The translations under genes were made by a program, and so were the position numbers. This document shows positions 1-9,001 of a DNA stretch of 64,000 nt, one piece after another. The notes under the pieces were generated by a model. That model ran no database searches, had not been told where the DNA came from, and saw only the letters and a list, made by a program, of their open reading frames with translations. The DNA comes from Gammaproteobacteria bacterium (GTDB lineage Bacteria > Pseudomonadota > Gammaproteobacteria > Pseudomonadales > Pseudohongiellaceae). Each line of letters opens with the position of its first letter. Position 1 is the stretch's first letter. Location: the NCBI GenBank assembly GCA_018401885.1, contig JAGYKB010000010.1, positions 18,342 to 82,341 of the forward strand. Reading direction: 5' to 3'.

Positions 1-859
1 GATGACCGCGCACGGCAAGCGTAAGTGTCGACTCAGCTTCTGTAGCGGGCAACTTGCTCATTAGCTCGGCTGAGACGGCAGCGGGGAGCGCCTGCTCGGC
101 GCCCTCAAAACGCAGACTTCCATCGTCACGATTTAGCGCCAGACTATTAAGCGGTGGATCGGAGAAAAGGCGCGCCGCCATGAAGGTGTCGGGATCACGG
201 TAGAGATCGAGCGTCGGACCAAACTGCTCTACCCTGCCCCGATTTAGACAGGCAGTCTTACCGCCCAAAACCAAAGCTTCGCTGGGTTCAGTTGTCGCAT
301 AGACTAATACGGCACCAAGCTCAGCAAACAAAACGGGCAGTTCGGCGCGGAGCTCCTCGCGCAGTTTATAGTCGAGGTTAGCGAGAGGCTCATCGAGTAA
401 AACCAGTGAGGCGCGTTTAACCAGTGCGCGCGCCAGTGCGACTCGCTGCTGTTGGCCGCCAGACAAGTTAGCCGGCTTGCGATTCAGGTAAGGCTCGAGT
501 TTGAGCAGCTGAGCCGCCTGTGCGACGCGCGCCTCAATCTCATACCTTTCCAAACCTGCCACACGAAGCGGCGAGGCGATGTTCTCGTAAACACTTAATG
601 AGGGGTAATTGATAAACTGCTGGTAGACCATGGCGAGTTCGCGTTTCTGCACCGGAACGCCGACTACCGACTCGCCGTCGAAGGTGAGTTCACCCGAATC
701 AGGACGATCAAGACCTGCCATCACGCGCATAAGCGAGGTTTTGCCCGACAGCGTGGGGCCAAGCAGAATGTTGAGCTCGCCCCGTTTAAGCTCGAGGCTG
801 ATGTCCTGCAGCGCATTGTGCGAGTCAACACGGCGAGCAATGTTAGCAAGGCGTAGCAT
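1..859 (-). CDS. GlpS-like ABC transporter ATP-binding protein (C-terminus beyond window)
   Basis: About 286 codons are visible from the ATG at 859; the rest lies left of the window. The protein is an ABC ATPase with a variant Walker A, GPTLSGKTS at residues 34-42, a Q-loop near 80, signature LSGGQQQR at 132-139 and Walker B LVLLDEP at 152-158. Where most sugar importers have a switch histidine (THD) it reads YATTEP. From memory, this Walker A and TTEP pair is typical of GlpS, one of two ATPases of the rhizobial GlpSTPQUV glycerol importer, which fits its place 17 bp behind glpD. The C-terminal part resembles the regulatory (TOBE) region. A second ATPase and the permeases would be expected just outside the left edge. 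It probably energises uptake of glycerol or a related polyol at the inner membrane. Confidence 0.8.
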   Translation of the reverse strand, partial: MLRLANIARRVDSHNALQDISLELKRGELNILLGPTLSGKTSLMRVMAGLDRPDSGELTFDGESVVGVPVQKRELAMVYQQFINYPSLSVYENIASPLRVAGLERYEIEARVAQAAQLLKLEPYLNRKPANLSGGQQQRVALARALVKRASLVLLDEPLANLDYKLREELRAELPVLFAELGAVLVYATTEPSEALVLGGKTACLNRGRVEQFGPTLDLYRDPDTFMAARLFSDPPLNSLALNRDDGSLRFEGAEQALPAAVSAELMSKLPATEAESTLTLAVRGH

Positions 860-876
860 CTTTTCTAATTTGCTCC

Positions 877-2448
877 CTAGGCCACAGCGCCGCGAGCGTT
901 AGTGATGTAATCGTCAAGCACTGACTTCGCTCGCTCGTCGAACAAATAGCCCAACTTGGTCCGACGCCAGAGTATATCATCCGCATTGCGCGCCCACTCG
1001 TGGGCAATTAAATAGTCGACCTCCCGTGAGTAGAGGCCTGCCCCTAAATGAACCCCAAGATCTGAAGCGGAGCTTGCATTACCGATGAGCGTTTGGGTCT
1101 CGGTTCCATAAGTTTGAAGCCATCGCTTAAGTAGCGAGACTTGCAGCCAAGGTGCTTGTGCCGAGAGCAGTGCCGACAGAGCTGCTTCATCCTCTGCACT
1201 GGCCTTTGCCTCGCCCCCACTTTCAAGTTCTACTTTTTTACCAACAAACAGCGCGGAGTAATTGCCTCCGGGAAGTGGGGCCAGCTTCGTCCAAGGCGCG
1301 CCCATCTTCGGAAACTTAGGCGCAAGCGCCCTCATCACATCTTCGGCAAGGGTTCTGTAGGTAGTCACTTTGCCGCCATAAATCGATATCAGAGGCAAAG
1401 CGCTTTGATGTGGCTCAAGATGATAATCCCGCGACACTTTAGTCGCGTCTTTTCCTTCTTCGTCGATCAATGGCCGCACACCCGAGTAGGTCGAGATTAC
1501 GTCGTCTCGGCTCAGCTGTCTCTTAAAGTACCCGTTAGCAACCTCGATTAAATAGGCGATTTCATCTTCGTCTATATGAACAGTCTCGAGCACACCATCG
1601 AACTCCGCCTCAGTTGTGCCGATAAGCGAATAGTCGTCGAGATAGGGAATAACAAAAATCACTCGGCCGTCGGAATGTTGCAGCATAAATGCCTGATCGC
1701 CACTGTGTAGACGCGGTACAACAATATGGCTTCCTTTAACAAGGCGCGTATCGAGTGGAGGCTTCTTGGCAAACAGCTTTTCGAGCAGGCGCGCGACCCA
1801 GGGTCCAGCGGCGTTGACGATCGCCTTGGCATGAACGATTTGTTCGATGCCACTAGACGCCTCTCTCAGTGTAACTATCCAATGCCCATCTCCTTCTTCG
1901 AGAGCAACGCATTCGGTATAGGTACGCACATCAGCGCCATGCCTAGCAGCTTGCTGTGCATTGAGCACAACGAGTCGCGAGTCATCAACCTGCGCGTCCC
2001 AATACTCAAATCCCTTAGTAATCGTTGCGTTAAGCGGACTGTCATCGCCGAAGCGAATCGCACGCGAGTGTTTGAACACCGAACTTTTCGCAAGGAAATC
2101 GTAGAGGAATAGGCCCGCGCGGAGCATCCAGGCAGGACGGGAAATAGGCAACTGTGGGATATTGAAGGCAAGCGGGCGAATGATGTGCGGTGCCGCCTTG
2201 GTTAGCACGTCCCGCTCTAAAAGCGCTTTGCGCACGAGGCCAAACTCGTAAAATTCAAGGTAGCGCAGGCCACCATGAATGAGCTTGGTGCTCCACGAAG
2301 ATGTGCCCGAGGCGAGATCGCCTTTTTCGACGAGTATCACCGACAGACCGCGACCTGCCGCATCAGCCGCTACACCTACGCCATTAATGCCGCCTCCAAT
2401 AACGAGGAGGTCAACGGTATGTGGGGATTTGGTCAATGCTTCGGTCAC
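877..2448 (-). CDS. glpD: Aerobic glycerol-3-phosphate dehydrogenase
   Basis: This 523-residue FAD enzyme oxidises sn-glycerol 3-phosphate to dihydroxyacetone phosphate at the inner membrane and passes electrons to quinone. An N-terminal dinucleotide-binding fold (VIGGGINGVGVA at about 16-27) is followed by the conserved SSWSTKLIHGGLRYLE segment that marks the GlpD/GlpA family, and by a C-terminal domain after about residue 390. The length matches the family (about 500). It is transcribed away from glpK and is followed after 17 bp by the GlpS-like ATPase, so uptake and oxidation seem coupled. The start sits next to the 219-bp divergent region shared with glpK. Confidence 0.95.
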   Translation of the reverse strand: MTEALTKSPHTVDLLVIGGGINGVGVAADAAGRGLSVILVEKGDLASGTSSWSTKLIHGGLRYLEFYEFGLVRKALLERDVLTKAAPHIIRPLAFNIPQLPISRPAWMLRAGLFLYDFLAKSSVFKHSRAIRFGDDSPLNATITKGFEYWDAQVDDSRLVVLNAQQAARHGADVRTYTECVALEEGDGHWIVTLREASSGIEQIVHAKAIVNAAGPWVARLLEKLFAKKPPLDTRLVKGSHIVVPRLHSGDQAFMLQHSDGRVIFVIPYLDDYSLIGTTEAEFDGVLETVHIDEDEIAYLIEVANGYFKRQLSRDDVISTYSGVRPLIDEEGKDATKVSRDYHLEPHQSALPLISIYGGKVTTYRTLAEDVMRALAPKFPKMGAPWTKLAPLPGGNYSALFVGKKVELESGGEAKASAEDEAALSALLSAQAPWLQVSLLKRWLQTYGTETQTLIGNASSASDLGVHLGAGLYSREVDYLIAHEWARNADDILWRRTKLGYLFDERAKSVLDDYITNARGAVA

Positions 2449-2667
2449 TATTTATTATCTATGAGTCTTTTTTGTGATTTATAAAATCGCGACTCAGATC
2501 GGTTTAGAAGAATTTTTTGCGCTTTTCGAGTATTTCTCGAGTGTACCACGCAGACTCTGCAAGCCAATAGCAGTGGGCATGCATCTGCCCAAAAGCGGCG
2601 ACAATTCTCAGCGCGTAAACTTGTAACCAACTCTTTATCCTTCTCACGCTTCGGGTAGAATCAAGTA
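2449..2667. promoter_or_regulatory. Divergent glpD/glpK control region
   Basis: This is the 219-bp gap between the start codons of glpD (minus) and glpK (plus), so it must hold both promoters. Near glpD it is AT-rich. No clean -35/-10 pair or GlpR-type palindrome could be picked out by eye. GlpK has no obvious Shine-Dalgarno sequence in the 20 bases before its ATG; a TAGAAT lies only a few bases upstream, which would suit a very short leader, but this is weak evidence. Confidence 0.4.
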
Positions 2668-4173
2668 ATGAATAAATACATTCTCGCTATTGACCAAGGC
2701 ACCACATCGAGTCGCGCATTACTCTTCGACGGATCATTTCGTATCCTCGGTGTTGGTCAACATGAGTTCACTCAATATTTTCCCGACAACGGCTGGGTAG
2801 AGCACGATGCAGAGGAAATCTGGGAGACTACTCTGGCCTCGTGTCACGACGCGATAAAGGCTGCTGGCCGGCATCTCGGCACGCCAATCGACGCGAACGA
2901 CATCGCGGGAATAGGCATCACTAACCAACGCGAGACCACAGTGGTCTGGGATAGAGCGTCAGGCAAGCCAATTGCCAATGCAATCGTCTGGCAAGACCGT
3001 CGCACAGCAGACTATTGCGACGAACTAAGAGCTGCGGGTCACGAACCTTTAGTGCAAGGGGCAACAGGGCTTCTCATCGATGCGTATTTTTCGGCGAGCA
3101 AACTCCGCTGGTTACTTGATAATGTTCCCGATGCACGCCTCCGCGCCGAAGCCGGCGAACTCGCCTTTGGTACTGTCGATAGTTTTCTGCTTTGGCGTCT
3201 CACCGGCGGCAAAAGCCACTTCACCGACGCGACAAACGCCTCACGAACACAGCTTTTCAACATTGCAAGCCAGGAGTGGGACACGAGACTTCTCGACCTC
3301 TTCTCGATCCCCGCCTCGCTTCTGCCTCAGGTCAAAGACTGCGCATCCGACTTCGGAGCAACCGACCCTTCACTGTTCGGCGCTGCAATTCCGATCGCAG
3401 GGATGATAGGCGATCAGCAATCTGCGGCCTTCGGTCAGTGTTGCTTCGAGGCAGGCATGGCTAAAAGTACCTACGGCACAGGATGCTTTCTTCTCATGAA
3501 TACCGGCGCAGACATCGTGCGTTCGGAGCATCGACTACTTAGCACAGTCGCCTATCGCCTCAACGGCATCTCGAGCTATGCGATAGAGGGCAGCATCTTT
3601 ATGGCAGGCGCGACGATGCAATGGATTCGCGATGGCTTGAAGTTAATTGACGATGCTGCAGCAAGCGAAGCACTGGCGATGGAGACTGGCGACGACCTTA
3701 GTGTCTATCTCGTACCCGCCTTTACTGGCCTAGGCGCGCCCTACTGGGATGCTGATGCGCGCGGTGCGCTTTATGGCCTCACACGCGATACCGGAATCAA
3801 AGAAGTCGTCACCGCAGGCTTGCTATCTGTCTGTTATCAAACACGCGACTTAGTCGAGGCAATACGAGGCGACGGTGCCACATTAGACAGCCTCCGCGTC
3901 GATGGCGGTATGGCGAATAACGATTGGGTTATGCAAAAACTCGCTGACGTGCTCGGCTGCAACGTGCAGCGTCCTACGCTGGTGGAAACTACAGCGTTAG
4001 GTGCTGCCTTTATGGCTTCCCTGCAGCTGGGTCACGTGGATTCGCTCGATTCTCTTGCTCAGGATTGGCAGCTCGACTCGTCATGGCAGCAGGTTCAGAC
4101 CGAAGCGTGGCGGGCAAGGCACTATACTGGCTGGCTCGACGCGGTTGCACGCACGAGATCGTCAAGACCATAG
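2668..4173 (+). CDS. glpK: Glycerol kinase
   Basis: The 501-residue protein phosphorylates glycerol with ATP to give sn-glycerol 3-phosphate, the substrate of the divergent glpD. The FGGY-kinase N-terminal ATP site is present (DQGTTSSRA near residue 8), as are the [13 protein letters not shown] segment near 90, the glycerol-site YFSASKLRW region near 140, and the C-terminal DGGMANNDW and [10 protein letters not shown] motifs. The length equals that of E. coli GlpK (502). It acts in the cytoplasm, possibly at the membrane with the importer. Confidence 0.96.
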   Translation: MNKYILAIDQGTTSSRALLFDGSFRILGVGQHEFTQYFPDNGWVEHDAEEIWETTLASCHDAIKAAGRHLGTPIDANDIAGIGITNQRETTVVWDRASGKPIANAIVWQDRRTADYCDELRAAGHEPLVQGATGLLIDAYFSASKLRWLLDNVPDARLRAEAGELAFGTVDSFLLWRLTGGKSHFTDATNASRTQLFNIASQEWDTRLLDLFSIPASLLPQVKDCASDFGATDPSLFGAAIPIAGMIGDQQSAAFGQCCFEAGMAKSTYGTGCFLLMNTGADIVRSEHRLLSTVAYRLNGISSYAIEGSIFMAGATMQWIRDGLKLIDDAAASEALAMETGDDLSVYLVPAFTGLGAPYWDADARGALYGLTRDTGIKEVVTAGLLSVCYQTRDLVEAIRGDGATLDSLRVDGGMANNDWVMQKLADVLGCNVQRPTLVETTALGAAFMASLQLGHVDSLDSLAQDWQLDSSWQQVQTEAWRARHYTGWLDAVARTRSSRP

Positions 4174-4252
4174 GCATACCCAAACAAAACTAAACACCCA
4201 CTTAAGCGGCGGAATTAACTGGTCCGGCGCAGCCTACATCAGAGAGCAACGA

Positions 4253-4864
4253 ATGCAGCTTCATCTTATCCGCCATGGCCAAACCAATTGGAATGAAGAG
4301 AGACGTATACAGGGCCAGAGTGATTCGGTCTTAACTGAACTCGGTATTCGTCAGGCGCAAACCCTGGGCGATCGCCTTCGAGCAATTGACTACGCTGCGC
4401 ATTACAGTAGCAGCAGCGTGCGTACTCGGCAGACCACCGAACACGCTTTTCCCTCTGCAACCAGCGTTCGCTTTCTCGATGAGCTACGCGAAATCTATCT
4501 AGGCCCCTGGGAAGGTAGCCTTTATGCAGACATCGCTGAGAGCGATCCTGAATCCTACAAACATTTTTGGGAGCAGCCGCACCTATTCGCCGTGCAGGGT
4601 GCAGAAAGCTTTAATGACCTGCAGCGAAGAGCGGTTGCTGCAGTAGCTACCATTGCGGCCGAACATGCCGGCGAGCGAGTCGCACTCGTTAGCCATGGCG
4701 CGCTTATCAAATCCTATCTTTGTTATGTCGAGGGTCGACCGCTAGACCGCTTCTGGGAGCCTCCAACAATGCATAATTGCTGCCATAGCATTGTAGAGAT
4801 CACCGCGGATGGTAAAGCAAAAATAGTGCAATATGCCGACGAACCTGTAGGCTTCGAGCAGTAA
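4253..4864 (+). CDS. Histidine phosphatase family protein
   Basis: This 203-residue protein of the phosphoglycerate-mutase/acid-phosphatase superfamily uses a phospho-histidine intermediate. The RHG triad is at residues 7-9 (LHLIRHGQTNWN) and the second catalytic histidine is in LVSHGAL near 147, with the acid residue around the LREIYLGPWEG segment. The open frame extends upstream to 4001 inside glpK, but the ATG at 4253 puts the RHG motif at its usual N-terminal position, so that start is chosen. Family members dephosphorylate sugar phosphates, cobalamin intermediates (CobC) or small metabolites; the substrate cannot be read from the sequence. It lies 80 bp behind glpK on the same strand. 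Confidence 0.85.
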   Translation: MQLHLIRHGQTNWNEERRIQGQSDSVLTELGIRQAQTLGDRLRAIDYAAHYSSSSVRTRQTTEHAFPSATSVRFLDELREIYLGPWEGSLYADIAESDPESYKHFWEQPHLFAVQGAESFNDLQRRAVAAVATIAAEHAGERVALVSHGALIKSYLCYVEGRPLDRFWEPPTMHNCCHSIVEITADGKAKIVQYADEPVGFEQ

Positions 4865-4885
4865 CAATCCAGTAGGAGACTATTC

Positions 4886-5698
4886 ATGAGCCCAATTACA
4901 CAATCATCTCTGCCGAATAAGCTCGATGTCCCTTTACGTTTAAGCGCTCTGCTTGTCCTTTTCGCGGGAGTCGGACTCGGGCTCTTCACCCTCTCCTCAG
5001 CTGCAGGAATATGGCTAGGGGCATGGGATTACCGCACCGGTCTCGGCATCTTGCGCATGGCAAACACCGCGGGGGCTTATCTTTTTTGGTGTTGTCTTGC
5101 GCTCGGCATTGGTTCGAGCCTATTCGCGATGCTAATGGCACATGACGATAGGAGGAGGCTCATTGCCTACGCAGGGGTGGGCATCGTAGCCGCAGCGCTT
5201 GGATACGGTGTTCCGGAAAGTTTTAGGCCGCCTGAGGGGGTGAATTACCCGATGATCCACGATATCACCACGGATACAGACTATCCGCCGCAGTTCGTAG
5301 ACATCGTGCCGCTGCGCGGAACAACCTCAAACAGCATCATTTATGGCGGCGCCGACAACGTCACTGCAGAGGAACTGGCAGCGCTCACTAAAGAAGCTTA
5401 TCCGGATCTGGTTCCTAGGGTTTACGACGAGCGCCATGCAGACGTCTATCGACGCGCGCTAAATGCGGTCGAGACACTCGGCTGGGAGATTGTCTCTGCT
5501 GACTTCGATAGCCGCCGCATCGAGGCGACAGACACAACATTATGGTTTCGATTTAAGGACGACATAGTGATTACATTCGGCACGCAGAGCAATAAAGTGG
5601 TCGTGAACGCGCGCTCTACCTCACGTGTCGGGGTCGGAGACGTGGGTGCCAACGCAGCGCGGCTACGACGCTTCTTCGCCCTGCTGGACGCGCAATAA
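4886..5698 (+). CDS. DUF1499 domain membrane protein
   Basis: The first about 115 of the 270 residues hold three hydrophobic segments (roughly 17-45, 60-85 and 92-107). The rest forms a soluble domain with the DUF1499 pattern: HDITTDTDYPPQF near 130, YPDLVP near 178, a GW segment near 205 and NARSTSRVGVGDVGANAAR near the end. The function is unknown; DUF1499 proteins are widespread in marine proteobacteria and are not assigned to a pathway. It starts 21 bp after the phosphatase and is followed 3 bp later by lspA, so the three are probably co-transcribed. Confidence 0.8.
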   Translation: MSPITQSSLPNKLDVPLRLSALLVLFAGVGLGLFTLSSAAGIWLGAWDYRTGLGILRMANTAGAYLFWCCLALGIGSSLFAMLMAHDDRRRLIAYAGVGIVAAALGYGVPESFRPPEGVNYPMIHDITTDTDYPPQFVDIVPLRGTTSNSIIYGGADNVTAEELAALTKEAYPDLVPRVYDERHADVYRRALNAVETLGWEIVSADFDSRRIEATDTTLWFRFKDDIVITFGTQSNKVVVNARSTSRVGVGDVGANAARLRRFFALLDAQ

Positions 5699-5701
5699 AC
5701 A

Positions 5702-6190
5702 ATGAAGTCGGCAACAGAACAACCGCAGCGTAATTTCCGCCTATTCTTACTGACAGCAGGGCTGTGCCTACTCATCGCCCAGCTATTAGGCTACTGGGTC
5801 AATACTAGTATCCCCGAGGGCAGCAGCGTACAGGTTAATTCCCTGCTCAATTTCACCCATGTCCGTAACCACGGTGGTGTCTTCGGGATGGCTCAGGGTC
5901 AGGGATGGTTATTCGGCGCTTTTAGCGTTCTATTGCTGGCCGGAGTCTGCGCTTATCTGTGGTTCGGCGCGGTGCTCGCAAGGGTCGAGTATCTGTGCTT
6001 CGGGCTGATCGTTGGCGGCGGCGCGAGCAATATTCTGGACCGCTGGGTCTATGGCAGCGTGATCGACTTCATCGACGTGCAGGGCATCCCCTACTGGCAC
6101 TATGTGTTCAACACCGCAGATGTCATGATCCATCTGGGAATCTGGCCGATGTTGGCGCTATCTCTATGGCAGTCACGGTCATCGGCATAA
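5702..6190 (+). CDS. lspA: Lipoprotein signal peptidase (signal peptidase II), divergent
   Basis: This 162-residue, four-helix inner-membrane aspartic protease removes signal peptides from diacylated prolipoproteins. The two catalytic aspartates are visible as SNILDR (D113) and FNTAD (D140), with VRNHGGVFGMA and SVIDFIDV as the other conserved stretches. The usual N-terminal DQxxK motif is replaced by AQLLGYW, so one normally conserved aspartate is missing. The gene is not beside ileS as in most gammaproteobacteria but follows a DUF1499 gene, so it may be a second copy. Its normal clients would include the lipoproteins encoded near 55.8 and 60.1 kb. Confidence 0.85.
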   Translation: MKSATEQPQRNFRLFLLTAGLCLLIAQLLGYWVNTSIPEGSSVQVNSLLNFTHVRNHGGVFGMAQGQGWLFGAFSVLLLAGVCAYLWFGAVLARVEYLCFGLIVGGGASNILDRWVYGSVIDFIDVQGIPYWHYVFNTADVMIHLGIWPMLALSLWQSRSSA

Positions 6191-6299
6191 TCGAAAAATA
6201 TTGCTCAATAGTATTATCCTGGGTTAACCAGATACACTATTCGCGCAGCAATTCTTGTCTGTCGCAGGCTCGGAGTGAAGTTTCGTGTAAGGCCTTGAG

Positions 6300-7199
6300 T
6301 TAGGCCTTGAGTTTGCCCGTGGTCAGTGCAACACCAAAGAGAATCAGCCCACAGCCGCCAAGCATCGCGAGAGTAATCGGCTCGTCGAGAAACAGGCTCG
6401 ACCAAAGCAGACTGAACGCCGGCACCATGAACGTAGTATTGAGCGCTCGCGCGGCGCCGATTCGACTAATGAGCTTGTAGAAAATGAGGTAGGCAATACC
6501 GGTGCACAGCGCACCTAGGGCGACTACCGTTGCCCACATGGCGCTGCTCGGCGCCGCCGCGGGCCACTGCAGCCACGCAACAGGCGCTAGGGTTAGCGTC
6601 GCAAAACCAAGACTGCCGACCGTAATTGTAAGACCGCTGACCCCCTGCAAGCGATGCTGCGCGAGGTTGCTGGCTATTCCATAAAGCAACGATGCGGCTA
6701 GGCCCGCGCCAACCGCAAGTAGCGCTTGCCTACCGATATCGACAGCGGCGGGGTCAAACACGATTAGCACTACTCCAGCAAAGCCAATGCCCATACCTAC
6801 GAGTGCGAGACTAGACAGCCTGACAGACCAGAAGCTGAAAGCAATTATCGCAGCGAAAAACGGCACCGTGGCATTGAGAATTGAGGTAATACCGGCGTTC
6901 AGCGACAGCGACGCATAGGCGAGAAGGCTAAAGGGGAAACTCATGTTCGCGAGGCTAATGATGAACACAATTTGCCAGTGCTCACGCAGCTGAGAGCCAA
7001 GGCCGCGATAGAGGAAAACTGGGAGTAACAGGCAAAAGCCGAAGAAAACACGCGCAGCAATAAGCGGCACGGGGCCAAAAACCGGCGCGGCAACGCGCAG
7101 AAAGAAAAACGAGGCACCCCAAATAGCAGAGAGCGCGAGCAGGCTTAGCCAGTCGCGCAATTCGAGCTTGTTATTCACAGAGTAATCCTCGCGCGGCAA
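6300..7199 (-). CDS. DMT superfamily (EamA) transporter
   Basis: The 299-residue protein consists of about ten hydrophobic helices in two EamA repeats, as in RhaT/YdcZ/RarD-type drug/metabolite transporters. An early helix carries ALSAIWGASFFFLRVA, a common EamA opening. The substrate is unknown; family members export amino acids, cysteine pathway products or nucleosides. It overlaps nothing and ends in a small tandem duplication (about 12 bp twice) that includes its stop codon. It lies 27 bp behind the aminotransferase on the same strand, so the two may be co-transcribed. Confidence 0.85.
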   Translation of the reverse strand: MPREDYSVNNKLELRDWLSLLALSAIWGASFFFLRVAAPVFGPVPLIAARVFFGFCLLLPVFLYRGLGSQLREHWQIVFIISLANMSFPFSLLAYASLSLNAGITSILNATVPFFAAIIAFSFWSVRLSSLALVGMGIGFAGVVLIVFDPAAVDIGRQALLAVGAGLAASLLYGIASNLAQHRLQGVSGLTITVGSLGFATLTLAPVAWLQWPAAAPSSAMWATVVALGALCTGIAYLIFYKLISRIGAARALNTTFMVPAFSLLWSSLFLDEPITLAMLGGCGLILFGVALTTGKLKA

Positions 7200-7226
7200 A
7201 GCCTCTTTCGCGCACTAAGAGAAGGT

Positions 7227-8405
7227 TCAGGGTAAGTAACTCTGCTTCGCGGCAAGCACCGCGGCGGCGGGGTCAACCTCGAGGCCTTGCTGGCGGAGGA
7301 CGTTACCTAGCGCCGAAAGACACAAGTAAACATTCGTCTGAGTGCTCGCGAAACCCATAAGTCCGATACGCCAGACCTTGCCTGCGAACGCGCCAAGTCC
7401 AGACCCTATCTCGAGACTGTAATCGGAAAGTAGAGCGCTCCGCACAACAGCGTCGTCTATAGTGTCAGGGAATTTTACCAGATTGAGCTGAGGCAGCCTG
7501 CACGCGGCATCTACTACGAAGCTTAGACCTAGCGACTCAATGCCTGCGACTAACGCTCCATGATTGAAGGCATGGCGTTGCCATGACTGTTCTAGACCTT
7601 CTTCCTGAACTATCACCAACGATTCGTGAAGCGCGTAAAGCGAATTTACCGGCGCCGTATGGTGATAGGCACGTTTAGCACTCCCGCCCCAATATCCCAT
7701 GACGAGATTAAGGTCGAGGAACCAGCTCTGAACGGGTGTCTTACGTTCCCGAATTACTTGTGCAGCGCGCTCAGAAAAAGAGACCGGTGAAAGCCCGGGC
7801 ACACAAGAAAGGCACTTCTGAGTCCCCGAGTAAATAGCATCTATTCCCCACTCGTCTACTTTGAGCTCGATCCCCGCGAGAGACGTGACCGCATCGACTA
7901 CCGCGAGGCAATCATACTGATGCGCGAGAGCGCACAAAGCCTTCGCATCTGACCGAACCCCCGTCGACGTTTCGGCATGAACGAAAGCGAGCAGTTTCGC
8001 ATCGGGATTTGCTTTGAGCGCGTCTTCAACCTTGTTGAGGTCGACCGCTGTACCCCAGTCATCCTGAACCATCACCGCCTCTGCACCGCAGCGCTCGACA
8101 TTCTCCTTCATGCGCCCACCGAAAACACCGTTTTGGCAGATAATCGCCTTGTCACCGCGCTCAAGCAAATTAGTAAACACCGTCTCCATACCTGCAGAGC
8201 CGGGGGCCGAAACCGGCAAGGTAAGCTCATTCTTGGTCTGGAACACGTACTGCAGCAGCACCTTCACTTCGTCCATCATATCGATAAATGCCGGATCGAG
8301 ATGACCAATAGTAGGTCTCGAGAGTGCCTCAAGAATGCGAGGATTAACATCAGAAGGACCAGGACCCATGAGGGTTCTCACAGGTGGATGGAAAGAATTA
8401 AACAT
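7227..8405 (-). CDS. Alanine/serine-glyoxylate aminotransferase family protein (class V, PLP)
   Basis: The protein has 392 residues from the ATG at 8405; an in-frame extension to 8477 lacks family similarity and overlaps the region beside the rplQ terminator. It opens with LMGPGPSDVNPRILEA, carries FVHAETSTGV and VVDAVTSLAGIEL, and has the PLP lysine in SGTQKCLS (K197), all typical of the AGXT/SgaA branch of class V aminotransferases. These transfer the amino group of alanine or serine to glyoxylate (giving glycine) or to pyruvate. The sequence alone does not decide the donor. It sits just past the alpha-operon terminator with the DMT transporter downstream. Confidence 0.88.
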   Translation of the reverse strand: MFNSFHPPVRTLMGPGPSDVNPRILEALSRPTIGHLDPAFIDMMDEVKVLLQYVFQTKNELTLPVSAPGSAGMETVFTNLLERGDKAIICQNGVFGGRMKENVERCGAEAVMVQDDWGTAVDLNKVEDALKANPDAKLLAFVHAETSTGVRSDAKALCALAHQYDCLAVVDAVTSLAGIELKVDEWGIDAIYSGTQKCLSCVPGLSPVSFSERAAQVIRERKTPVQSWFLDLNLVMGYWGGSAKRAYHHTAPVNSLYALHESLVIVQEEGLEQSWQRHAFNHGALVAGIESLGLSFVVDAACRLPQLNLVKFPDTIDDAVVRSALLSDYSLEIGSGLGAFAGKVWRIGLMGFASTQTNVYLCLSALGNVLRQQGLEVDPAAAVLAAKQSYLP

Positions 8406-8511
8406 GGAAGCCCCATAAAAAAAGATAGATTTATTTTCGAGCACGGCGTTGAGCTTATCGCTAATGGTCAACACCATTCAATGACGATAGCGGTTTCGAA
8501 ACGGTAGAAAC

Positions 8512-8537
8512 AAAAAAGCCGAGTAGAAACCCGGCTC
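8512..8537 (-). terminator. Rho-independent terminator after rplQ
   Basis: On the minus strand an AGCCG / CGGCT stem with a loop of about 10 bases is followed by a run of six T, 34 bp past the rplQ stop. It closes the alpha operon before the aminotransferase gene. Confidence 0.8.
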
Positions 8538-8570
8538 GTCTGCTTTACACTATCCCTTACTCCGAAGGGC

Positions 8571-8963
8571 TTAGTCGTCGCTGCTCTCAGCCGCGTCGAC
8601 GCCAGTTGGACGCCCGACCAATTCGACATACGCCATTGGCGCTTTATCACCTGCACGCAGACCACACTTAAGAATGCGGATGTAACCACCCGGACGCTCT
8701 TTGTAGCGTGGACCCAGTTCAGTGAACAACTTACCCACGGTCGCTTTGTCACGCGTGCGGTTGAACGCAAGGCGTCGATTCGCCACGCTGTCTTCCTTGG
8801 CGAGAGTGATCAGAGGTTCCGCGACCGAACGCAGTTCTTTCGCCTTGATCAATGTTGTCTTAATCAGCTCGTGCTCGACGAGAGAAATTGCCATATTACG
8901 GAACATGGCTTGACGGTGCGAACTGTTACGATTTAGCTGGCGACCGCTTTGTCTATGACGCAT
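8571..8963 (-). CDS. rplQ: 50S ribosomal protein L17
   Basis: This 130-residue protein opens with [20 protein letters not shown], diagnostic of L17, and has [18 protein letters not shown] near 28. It lies at the polypeptide-exit side of the 50S subunit. It is the last gene of the alpha operon, 38 bp behind rpoA, with a terminator directly downstream. Confidence 0.97.
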   Translation of the reverse strand: MRHRQSGRQLNRNSSHRQAMFRNMAISLVEHELIKTTLIKAKELRSVAEPLITLAKEDSVANRRLAFNRTRDKATVGKLFTELGPRYKERPGGYIRILKCGLRAGDKAPMAYVELVGRPTGVDAAESSDD

Positions 8964-9001
8964 AACTCTTTACCTTATATATACTTATTCAGACGGACTG
9001 C

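Noticed and set aside
6290..6313. Tandem 12-bp duplication at the end of the DMT transporter gene
   Set aside because: A short duplication covering the stop codon without effect on the protein; no sign of a mobile element or attachment site.
7227..8405. Link between glyoxylate released by the PAL-like lyase and the glyoxylate aminotransferase
   Set aside because: The genes are over 40 kb apart, the lyase is exported, and the aminotransferase donor is unknown; an attractive but unsupported connection.
7977..8507. Long open frame on the plus strand opposite the aminotransferase gene
   Set aside because: It is antisense to a gene with clear PLP-enzyme motifs and shows no domain or ribosome binding site.
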